DNA of 37,330 nt from Bacteroidales bacterium UBA1035 (GTDB lineage Bacteria; Bacteroidota; Bacteroidia; Bacteroidales; Dysgonomonadaceae), in NCBI GenBank assembly GCA_002316835.1, contig DCEG01000014.1, positions 33,116-70,445 of the forward strand, written 5' to 3'. The first letter of the stretch is position 1; each line of letters begins with the position of its first letter. The position numbers were made by a program, and so were the translations under genes. The notes below the pieces were generated by a model. That model ran no database searches, was not told the origin of the DNA, and saw only the letters and a list, made by a program, of their open reading frames with translations. Positions 16,553 through 23,125 of this stretch are shown piece by piece.

Positions 16553-17170
16553 TTATGCCTTCTTCTTACCAATAAACCGTATCACTTTACCAATACCGTT
16601 ATGGCCGGTACCTTCAGCAAGTTCCACTTCGGTTTCGATTAATTCGACAGGTTCAAAATCAAAAAAATCATTTTTGATCATTTCTTCGGTGTATAACATT
16701 TCTATGTTTCTTGGTCCGCCAATAGTTGGATTTGTCCTTTGGTATTCAATATGTTGCTTGCTAAATCCTTCTACGATAATATAACCTTCGGGTTTGATTA
16801 AGTTACCGATTAACCGGTGATATTCGGCACGAAGTTGTGGCGAAAAATGAGCGTAAATCAATGCTGCAGCATCAAATTTTTCTTCCGTTAGTGGAAGGTT
16901 GGGAAGTTCACCCACCTGATAATCGATCTTTACACCGGCCTTTTTAGCCAGTTTTTCAGCCTTGCGCTTTCCTTCTGCACTTTAGTCGAAAGCTACAGCT
17001 TCAATATCTTTTTGCGCAGCATAAACCGCATTTCTGCCTTCGCCTTCGGCGGGTAAAAGTATTTTTCCGGACGGAATATATTTATCGACCGCATACTTAA
17101 AGTATTTATTCGGTTCTTCTCCGTAAATATATTCATCCACAGCGTATTTGATATTCCAGAGTTCTTTCAT
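16553..17170 (-). pseudogene. Class I SAM-dependent methyltransferase broken by an in-frame stop
   Basis: One frame runs from the ATG at 17168-17170 to the stop at 16553-16555 and is interrupted only by a TAA at 16982-16984. The first 62 codons hold methyltransferase motif I (LLPAEGEGRNAVYAA) and end VAFD; past the TAA the frame resumes with SAEGKRKAEKLAKKAG, as expected in the post-I/motif II region, and continues through LPLTEEKFDAAALIYAHF (motif IV-like) to GKVIRFIGKKKA. Restored, it would be about 205 aa, a normal size. Without readthrough the upstream part lacks most of the fold; the downstream part from an ATG at 16913-16915 lacks the SAM loop. The start overlaps the thioredoxin-like gene's stop by four bases. 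A sequencing or assembly error is the main alternative. Confidence 0.82.
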
Positions 17171-17604
17171 ATGGATTCTTTTGTGAGTTCTTCGAGTGCA
17201 TAAAATAATCGGGTTTGAGCATTTTCTTGAGATCCGAAAAAAGAGCGAAATACGTTACCATCCTTATCCATTAAAACCCAATGCGGCGTGCCTTCACATT
17301 CAAACTTTTCGTAATTTGCTTTTCCGATATCGAAATAAATAGGAAACGGTAACTCTCTCTTTGTAAATATATTGAGAATATCATTTTTGCTTACAACTTC
17401 TTTCCCGAAAGTGGTGTGAATGGCAACTACGTTCAGGTTTTTGAATTCCTGTAAATAATCAAATGCCAGTGGAATGGCTCTGCCGACGCAGCCAAGACAT
17501 TGAATATTGAAGAACAGGATCAACAATGGTTTCCCACGATACATTTCCCTTAAATCAACTATTTCTCCGTCAAGTGACCTTACTGTAATTTTTTCTGTAT
17601 TCAT
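17167..17604 (-). CDS. Thioredoxin-like (TlpA/AhpC-TSA type) protein
   Basis: The 145-aa protein has a thioredoxin fold with the redox motif CLGC (C36, C39) in LFFNIQCLGCVGRAIP and the cis-Pro region CEGTPHWVLMDKDGNVFR. There is no signal peptide, so it is probably cytoplasmic, unlike the lipoprotein at 5410. It lies 16 bases after cinA, and its TGA overlaps the ATG of the methyltransferase frame (ATGA), so the three genes look like one transcript. Its substrate is unknown; a peroxiredoxin-like or disulfide reductase role is possible. Confidence 0.85.
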   Translation of the reverse strand: MNTEKITVRSLDGEIVDLREMYRGKPLLILFFNIQCLGCVGRAIPLAFDYLQEFKNLNVVAIHTTFGKEVVSKNDILNIFTKRELPFPIYFDIGKANYEKFECEGTPHWVLMDKDGNVFRSFFGSQENAQTRLFYALEELTKESI

Positions 17605-17620
17605 TACATTTATAATCTCT

Positions 17621-18856
17621 TTAAATCAACATTTTAATCATCTGTAACAGTGCCATATTGACCGTTCTGTTAATATTTTCTTCACGTGAGGTGCCAAATT
17701 GATATTTTTTTGTTACGATTTCAGTTGGTGTTTTGGTACAAATCCAAACCGTGCCAACCGGTTTGTCGGGCGTTCCACCAGTTGGTCCGGCAATGCCGGA
17801 AACGGCAACGGAACAATCGGTTTTCAGTTTCTTCGATGCACTTTGTGCCATTTGTCCGACAACTTCCTGGCTAACTGCCCCATATCTCTCAATTGCCTTT
17901 GAATCAATACCGAGAATATCGGATTTAACCTGGTTTGCATAAGAAACAATACTTCCCTTGAAATAATCCGATGCTCCCGGAATAAGAGTAATGCGATGTG
18001 CAATATTTCCGCCGGTGCAGCTTTCGGCAGTAGAAAGAGTGAGTTTTTTGCTTCGCAATGCTTCGCCTAAAATAGTTTCGAGCGATTTATCACTTGCATC
18101 AACGATAATATCTTTTACCGTATTTTTTAGCTTTTCCTTTTGGATCTCCATTTCGGAAGAGTTCTCATTTCCCCAGGCTGATAACCTCAAGCGAATTAAT
18201 CCGTAGGATGGGAGATAGGCGAGTGAAAAATTACCGGGAAGTTGTGCTTCGAAATCAGCCAATCGTGTTGCCAAAGCCGATTCTGTAATTCCCGCAACTA
18301 AAAATGAACACTTCAGATAATCAATCGATTGAAATTGTTTTTTCAATCTTGGAATAACTTCGTCTGTCATTATCGTTTTCATCTCAAAAGGTACACCAGG
18401 CATTGAAACCAGAATCTTTCTATTTTGTTCAAACCAAAGCACAGGAGCTGTACCTACTCTATTTTGAATCACTGTGCAATTTTCAGGAACAAGAGCTTGA
18501 TTTCGAGTCAGCTCATTCAATACATGTTTTTTGTGCGCAAAAATGCGATTGATGTTTTCTAAAACAGTATCATCGAATACCAGCCTGGTATTGAAATAGT
18601 TGCAAAGCGTTGTCTTGGTTATATCGTCTTTGGTTGGTCCAACTCCGCCTGTCATCAACACTATATCAGCCCTGGAAAAGGCTATATCAAGGGCTTTCAT
18701 AATACTGTCTGCCCGATCACCAACAGTTGAGATCGCAACAATTTCAAATCCTTCTCTTGTCAGTTTTGTTGCCATCCAGGCAGAGTTGGTATCTATAATT
18801 TGTCCGATAAGGATTTCATCACCTATGGGAATAATTTCAATTTTCACTTTCTTCAA
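17621..18856 (-). CDS. cinA: CinA-like nicotinamide-nucleotide amidase
   Basis: The 411-aa protein has the full two-domain CinA layout. Residues 4 to about 170 form the MoCF-like domain (IIPIGDEILIGQIIDTNS, LMTGGVGPTKDDITK, VSMPGVPFEMKTIM), linked in the family to ADP-ribose or NAD-derived nucleotide hydrolysis. Residues from about 255 form the CinA C-terminal domain (LSTAESCTGGNIAHRIT, VSYANQVKSDILGI, AVSGIAGPTGGTPDKPVGTVWI), the nicotinamide mononucleotide deamidase. The likely role is recycling of pyridine nucleotides; competence is not implied. It heads a minus-strand run with the thioredoxin-like gene and the broken methyltransferase, and is divergent from the L31 gene. Confidence 0.95.
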   Translation of the reverse strand: MKKVKIEIIPIGDEILIGQIIDTNSAWMATKLTREGFEIVAISTVGDRADSIMKALDIAFSRADIVLMTGGVGPTKDDITKTTLCNYFNTRLVFDDTVLENINRIFAHKKHVLNELTRNQALVPENCTVIQNRVGTAPVLWFEQNRKILVSMPGVPFEMKTIMTDEVIPRLKKQFQSIDYLKCSFLVAGITESALATRLADFEAQLPGNFSLAYLPSYGLIRLRLSAWGNENSSEMEIQKEKLKNTVKDIIVDASDKSLETILGEALRSKKLTLSTAESCTGGNIAHRITLIPGASDYFKGSIVSYANQVKSDILGIDSKAIERYGAVSQEVVGQMAQSASKKLKTDCSVAVSGIAGPTGGTPDKPVGTVWICTKTPTEIVTKKYQFGTSREENINRTVNMALLQMIKMLI

Positions 18857-18910
18857 TTTTGTACAAAATTAATCTTTCGAAATCGATTTTTAGAAAATAT
18901 CCTGATTTAA

Positions 18911-18942
18911 TTTTTGTATTCCAATGAATTGTTATATCTTTG
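18911..18942 (+). promoter_or_regulatory. Promoter of the L31 gene
   Basis: TTTTTG at 18911-18916 and TATCTTTG at 18935-18942 match the Bacteroidota -33 (TTTG) and -7 (TAnnTTTG) elements, with an 18-base spacer. Transcription would start near 18949, giving a leader of about 40 bases before the L31 ATG. Confidence 0.75.
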
Positions 18943-18987
18943 CATTCCGAAAATTCAGAGGAACAAAAAATAAAACAAACATATAAA

Positions 18988-19242
18988 ATGAAAAAAGAAA
19001 TACATCCAAGCAATTATCGCCCGGTAGTTTTCAAAGATATGTCGAACGACGAAGTTTTTATTTCACGTTCAACCATCAACACAAGGGAAACCATTGAAAT
19101 TGACGGTGTTACTTATCCTTTGGTAAAACTTGAAATTACCAGTTCATCGCATCCGTTCTACACCGGAAAACAAAAATTGGTGGATACGGCTGGTCGTGTT
19201 GACAAATTCATGAGCCGCTACGGAGACCGTAAGAAAAAATAA
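18988..19242 (+). CDS. rpmE2: 50S ribosomal protein L31, type B
   Basis: The 84-aa protein starts MKKEIHPSNYRPVVFKDMS and contains EVFISRSTI and SSHPFYTGKQKLVDTAGRVDKF, typical of the type B L31 of the large ribosomal subunit. The zinc-binding CXXC pair of type A L31 is absent. This is the normal L31 form in Bacteroidota, so it does not by itself mean zinc-stress control. The ATG at 18988 was chosen because the frame upstream (from 18940) overlaps the -7 box and adds residues foreign to the family. A strong hairpin terminator follows. Confidence 0.96.
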   Translation: MKKEIHPSNYRPVVFKDMSNDEVFISRSTINTRETIEIDGVTYPLVKLEITSSSHPFYTGKQKLVDTAGRVDKFMSRYGDRKKK

Positions 19243-19266
19243 TTTTCAACGGACAAGAAATAAAAG

Positions 19267-19300
19267 ACGGTGATTTTCGAAAGAGAATCACCGTTTTTTT
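19267..19300. terminator. Terminator between L31 and the convergent nitroreductase
   Basis: ACGGTGATT (19267-19275) and AATCACCGT (19286-19294) form a perfect nine-base stem, followed by seven T bases on the plus strand. Read on the minus strand the stem is followed by CTTTTATTT, so it may also act for the nitroreductase. It is a classic intrinsic terminator for rpmE2. Confidence 0.85.
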
Positions 19301-19303
19301 CAT

Positions 19304-19333
19304 CCCTAAATCCGACTTTTGGTAGATTTAGGG
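19304..19333. terminator. Second inverted repeat at the nitroreductase 3' end
   Basis: CCCTAAATC (19304-19312) and GATTTAGGG (19325-19333) form a perfect nine-base stem with a 12-base loop. It begins next to the nitroreductase stop codon. No T run follows directly on the minus strand, so it probably works together with the neighbouring hairpin or simply protects the transcript end. Confidence 0.5.
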
Positions 19334-19334
19334 T

Positions 19335-19937
19335 TTATTTCGGATAACCAACCGTTTGTGAAAGCAATACTTCTTTGTTGGCCGGTAGTTGCAACAACTC
19401 TTCGAGTTCTTTTTTATTGTATGAACCACGTACAACGGCACCTAATCCTTCGGAAGCGCAAAAGAGATAAATGTTCTGTGCAACAAAACCGCAATCGGTA
19501 TAAGCATAATTTTTACTGGATGCCTTCTCCGAATCCGAAACGAACAGGATGTTGACAGGTGCATCAGCAACAAAAGCTTGTGTACCTGCACTTTTACGAT
19601 AATCGCCTTTCTTCACCAGTTTCAGGTTGTTTTCCTTAGCCTTGTAAAGATAAATACCGCTTTTCAGTACAACATAGAGTTCAAGTTCCTGACGGTTATT
19701 AGCCGTAGGAGCAGTTCGCTTATCTTCGCGGTTAAATCCGTTGGCAGCCCAAAGCAAATTTGCCAATACATTGTTTGGTAATTCTTTTTCCTGAAACTCA
19801 CGTGTGGATTTGCGTTCACTTAATGCTTGCATCAACGTTCTACCGCCTTTTTTATCAGGTGCGGGAAGTTGAATATCCTGAGCACCCAAGGTTGTTGCCA
19901 GTAGTGCAAACGAAAGAAAAATAATTAATTTGTTCAT
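19335..19937 (-). CDS. Exported SagB/ThcOx-type nitroreductase family protein
   Basis: The 200-aa protein has a signal peptide (MNKLIIFLSFALLATTLGAQ) followed by a nitroreductase-fold domain: MQALSERKSTREFQEKELP, LANLLWAANGFNR, RTAPTANNRQELELYVV, VADAPVNILFVSD, and YTDCGFVAQNIYLFCASEGLGAVVRGSY near the C-terminus. The RxSxR FMN-binding pattern (RKSTR) is present. SagB-type enzymes oxidise azoline rings in peptide natural products, but no such cluster is here, so only an FMN oxidoreductase fold is supported. An exported FMN enzyme is unusual because FMN is normally bound in the cytoplasm. Its promoter is divergent from the DUF4105 gene. Confidence 0.88.
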   Translation of the reverse strand: MNKLIIFLSFALLATTLGAQDIQLPAPDKKGGRTLMQALSERKSTREFQEKELPNNVLANLLWAANGFNREDKRTAPTANNRQELELYVVLKSGIYLYKAKENNLKLVKKGDYRKSAGTQAFVADAPVNILFVSDSEKASSKNYAYTDCGFVAQNIYLFCASEGLGAVVRGSYNKKELEELLQLPANKEVLLSQTVGYPK

Positions 19938-19963
19938 GTTAAAAAAATTAGATTTACAATTTA

Positions 19964-19971
19964 CAAAAATA
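19964..19971 (-). promoter_or_regulatory. Candidate -7 box for the nitroreductase gene
   Basis: On the minus strand 19971-19964 reads TATTTTTG, an exact TAnnTTTG match about 27 bases upstream of the ATG. No good -33 element was identified. Confidence 0.5.
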
Positions 19972-20067
19972 AAGAAATACTTTGAAATCTATCCTTAAAT
20001 GTCGTTAAATAAGCACTCCGATTAAGTATGTAATTTAGTCATATTCAATAATTCTTAAAAAAATAAT

Positions 20068-20075
20068 TACTTTTG
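20068..20075 (+). promoter_or_regulatory. Candidate -7 box for the DUF4105 gene
   Basis: TACTTTTG matches TAnnTTTG and lies 39 bases upstream of the DUF4105 ATG in an A/T-rich divergent promoter region (19938-20114). A -33 element is not obvious. Confidence 0.5.
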
Positions 20076-20114
20076 TGTTTTGTATAATCGTTATTCGGTT
20101 TAGAACAAAGCTTT

Positions 20115-21371
20115 ATGTTAAGAACAATCTTACTATCTATCGTACTTTCTGTTTTTTTCAGTACACAAATAACAAACGCCCAAATACAATTGAGCGACAG
20201 CGCAAAAATAAGCCTGCTAACTGCTTCTGCCTGGGATGGTGCTGTTTATGCATATTACGGGCATACGGCAATCTTGGTACAGGACGATTCCACCGGGTTG
20301 GATGCAGTATTTAATTACGGCTATTTCGATATGTCTAAACCTAACTTTATGTGGCGTTTCATACGCGGAGAAACAGATTATGTATTAGGTGTCACGCCAA
20401 TGGATCAGTTTATGAAAGAATATGGCCAACAGGGTAGGGAGGTCATTAAACAGGAATTGAATTTAACTTTTGCTGAAAAACAAGAACTTTTTGATGCGCT
20501 TTATATTAATTCATTACCTGAAAACAGAGAATATCGATACAACTTTTTCTACGACAATTGCGCCACCCGCCCACGCGATATGATCGAAAAATACAGTGGC
20601 GGAGCCATTCAATATCCAACAACAGCTAAAGAGCAAACTTATCGTGATCTGGTGCATGAATGTGTTGATCCATATCCGTGGAACAAGTTCGGAATAGATC
20701 TGGTGATTGGCTCCGATGCTGATAAACCGATTGACCTGCGACAAAAGATGTTTATTCCTGCTTACCTGATGGGTTCTTTTGAGGGAGCAATCGTCGTTAA
20801 AAACGATACGTTAAGCTATCCGCTTGTAATAAAATCAAAAACTTTGCTACCCATTGGAAATCAATCAGCAAAAGGAAGCGAACTGAGTGTGTTCTCTCCA
20901 ATTGTTATGGCATTCGCACTCCTTTTTATTACCGTTCTTGTTTGCATCTTCCAAGCGATAAAATTAAACAGAACATTACTGCCTAAAATTTATGACACGT
21001 TACTTTTTGGTGTTGCCGGAATTGGTGGAGTTATTATTTTTATTTTGATGTATCTTTCCGAGCATCCTGCCACTAATCCCAACTGGAATGCTGTTTGGTT
21101 AAATATTTTCGCTCTTATTTTTGCCGTTTTATTTTGGGTAAAACCCTTGAAAAGCGTGGTAAATATCTATCATTTTATTAACTTTGCACTCTTAACGCTC
21201 TTTTTGCTTTTCTGGTGGTTGATACCACAGCAATTACCGTTTGCAACTATCCCGTTTTCAATGAGTTTGTGGCTCAGGTCGGGAATGAATGCATTTATGT
21301 TGACGAAAAGGAAACAGACTAACAAACGATATGTTTCTTCAAAATACATGAAGGCGGGGTGGGGACAGTAA
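20115..21371 (+). CDS. DUF4105 membrane protein, candidate lipoprotein N-acyltransferase
   Basis: The 418-aa protein has a signal peptide (ending TNAQ at about 22), a periplasmic DUF4105 domain (about 25-230) and about five C-terminal transmembrane helices. The domain carries YYGHTAILVQDD (H50), FNYGYFDMSKPNF, and RYNFFYDNCATRPRDMI with C149. This His...Cys order resembles the permuted papain-like (NlpC/P60, LRAT) thiol acyltransferase fold. From memory, a Bacteroides member of this family, Lnb, was reported to add the third acyl chain to lipoproteins, replacing Lnt; I cannot confirm that this protein is its orthologue. The PafA-like gene follows after 55 bases and secA comes next, so the group concerns exported proteins. 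The family assignment is firm; the activity is inferred. Confidence 0.85.
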   Translation: MLRTILLSIVLSVFFSTQITNAQIQLSDSAKISLLTASAWDGAVYAYYGHTAILVQDDSTGLDAVFNYGYFDMSKPNFMWRFIRGETDYVLGVTPMDQFMKEYGQQGREVIKQELNLTFAEKQELFDALYINSLPENREYRYNFFYDNCATRPRDMIEKYSGGAIQYPTTAKEQTYRDLVHECVDPYPWNKFGIDLVIGSDADKPIDLRQKMFIPAYLMGSFEGAIVVKNDTLSYPLVIKSKTLLPIGNQSAKGSELSVFSPIVMAFALLFITVLVCIFQAIKLNRTLLPKIYDTLLFGVAGIGGVIIFILMYLSEHPATNPNWNAVWLNIFALIFAVLFWVKPLKSVVNIYHFINFALLTLFLLFWWLIPQQLPFATIPFSMSLWLRSGMNAFMLTKRKQTNKRYVSSKYMKAGWGQ

Positions 21372-21426
21372 ACTTTTTGCACGGTTTTTGCAATGTTTAT
21401 ATAAAATGGATAGATACAACAGCTCA

Positions 21427-23010
21427 ATGATTAAAATATTATCATCTCTTGTCGCTCTTTTTTCGATAGCTTCACTTAGTGCCCAAGGCACACAAACAAC
21501 TCCCAAATTAGTTGTGGGAATAACTATCGACCAGTTACGCGGCGATTATCTGGAGATGTTTCAGCATACTTTTGGTGAAAAAGGGTTTAAGAAATTATTG
21601 AATGAAGGATTGGTTTATACCGATCTGGAGTTCGATTTTCCGTATCTTGACAGAGCATCCACTATTACCACCATTTTCACCGGTGCAAACCCTGCTTATC
21701 ATGGAATTATCGGAGAAAATAAGTTCATTTTGAACGATAATCGTGAGATTCCTTCTTTTTCCGATAATAATTATGCCGGAAATTTCACTACAGAACGATA
21801 TTCTCCACTTCCGGTAAAGGTTTCAACTATAGCTGATGAATTAAAAATCGCCTCCGGCGGACAGTCGGATGTATTTGCATTTGCACCTCACGCTTCACAG
21901 GCGCTCGCTTCCGGGGGACACGCAGCCAGTGGCGCATACTGGGTAGAAGATATGACGGGTAACTGGGCCTCCACTGCTTTTTATAAAACTAAACAGCCCA
22001 TCATTGAACAGCACAACCGCACACCCGAAGCGTTGAGCAAAAAAATTGGCTCCATTACCTGGCGTCCCGCCATTGATATATCGAATTACAAGGCGTTCCC
22101 TTACACCAAAAATCTTTATAATTTTCAGCATTACTTTGGAGTGGAAAAGAAGAATCATGTGCGGTTATTAAAGCAATCGCCATATGTGAATACCGAAGTT
22201 CGGGAAATTGCTGAAAAAGTATTGAAAGCAAATTCGTTGGGAAAACGACAAAATCCCGATTTCCTTGCTCTCACTTTTTATGCAGGAAATTTCGAGAACT
22301 CCTTAGACAAAAATTATTCTATTGAAGTTCAGGATACTTACTATCGATTAGATCAGGAGATCGGCAAATTGCTCGATGCCATCGATTCAGCCGTAGGCTT
22401 ACAAAACGCTTTGATTTTTGTGGTTTCTACCGGATATTTTAACGAACAGGAAATCCATCCTTCGGATATGGTGACATCGGGTGGAGATTTTTACCCCGAC
22501 AGAAGTATTGCACTGCTCAATATGTACCTGATGGCTATTTATGGCCGTGAACAATGGATAAGCAAATATTATAATCAGCAGTTGTTTTTTAACCGGAAAC
22601 TTATTGAGGATAGAAAAATAAATTTTGTTGAGTTTCAGCAAAAAGCAGCCGAATTTTTGGTACAATCGTCAGGAATACAGGATGTAATCACATCGCATCA
22701 GATGTTGCATGGCGCTTACAATCAGAATGTGCAGCATTACAGAAACGGATTCTATAAAGGTATTTCAGGTGATTTGTATTTGGAATTACAACCCGGATGG
22801 AAAGTAGTTTTCGAAAATGGTCAAAACAACAATGTACGCGTGAGAGACAACGCCGTTCATGCTCCGGTAATCTTTTACGGAAACAACATTAAACCACAAA
22901 AAATCAATCGTGTTATCGATGCTACCGAGATTGCTCCAAGCGTCTCTCATCGGTTGCGAATTCGTGCTCCCAACGCTGCAAAAGCCAATATTTTGGGAGA
23001 ACTGTTTTGA
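21427..23010 (+). CDS. PafA-like alkaline phosphatase superfamily protein, probably degenerate
   Basis: From the ATG at 21427 it has 527 aa with a signal peptide ending SLSAQ; the upstream TTG (21388) and ATG (21406) only add residues before the signal. The fold is PafA/NPP-like: VGITIDQLRGDYLEMF (metal ligand D35), FPYLDRASTITTIFTG (nucleophile T79), N98, and NAVHAPVIFYG (H478). Other active-site residues are missing. Where the family has an Asp-His pair (ADHG) this protein reads FVVSTGYFNEQ (331-340); where it has TDYxGH it reads YAGNFENS (285-292); and the Lys and Arg contacts of PafA align with H155 and S157. It may therefore be a non-catalytic relative or use another mechanism. It probably shares a transcript with the DUF4105 gene. 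Confidence 0.87.
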   Translation: MIKILSSLVALFSIASLSAQGTQTTPKLVVGITIDQLRGDYLEMFQHTFGEKGFKKLLNEGLVYTDLEFDFPYLDRASTITTIFTGANPAYHGIIGENKFILNDNREIPSFSDNNYAGNFTTERYSPLPVKVSTIADELKIASGGQSDVFAFAPHASQALASGGHAASGAYWVEDMTGNWASTAFYKTKQPIIEQHNRTPEALSKKIGSITWRPAIDISNYKAFPYTKNLYNFQHYFGVEKKNHVRLLKQSPYVNTEVREIAEKVLKANSLGKRQNPDFLALTFYAGNFENSLDKNYSIEVQDTYYRLDQEIGKLLDAIDSAVGLQNALIFVVSTGYFNEQEIHPSDMVTSGGDFYPDRSIALLNMYLMAIYGREQWISKYYNQQLFFNRKLIEDRKINFVEFQQKAAEFLVQSSGIQDVITSHQMLHGAYNQNVQHYRNGFYKGISGDLYLELQPGWKVVFENGQNNNVRVRDNAVHAPVIFYGNNIKPQKINRVIDATEIAPSVSHRLRIRAPNAAKANILGELF

Positions 23011-23018
23011 CCCCTATA

Positions 23019-23037
23019 TCCCCTGAGGGGGACTTTT
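23019..23037 (+). terminator. Short GC hairpin after the PafA-like gene
   Basis: TCCCC (23019-23023) pairs with GGGGA (23028-23032) around a four-base loop, followed by CTTTT. It lies nine bases after the stop codon. The stem is short, so it may be a weak terminator or a remnant of a dispersed Bacteroidota palindrome. Confidence 0.4.
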
Positions 23038-23125
23038 AAGGTACTATAATACATCTAATTAAGACATAAAATAATATAAACCCGCAAGTTTCTGTTCGGA
23101 GGGCGGGAGTAAACAAAATAAAAAC

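Noticed and set aside
16982..16984. The in-frame TAA as a recoded or read-through codon
   Set aside because: TAA is the least likely stop to be recoded, no recoding element was seen, and RF1, which reads TAA, is present in this window. A mutation or sequence error is simpler.
18864..18871. TAATTTTG on the minus strand as a cinA promoter -7 box
   Set aside because: It matches the consensus but lies only seven bases from the cinA ATG, which would give an almost leaderless transcript, and no -33 element accompanies it.
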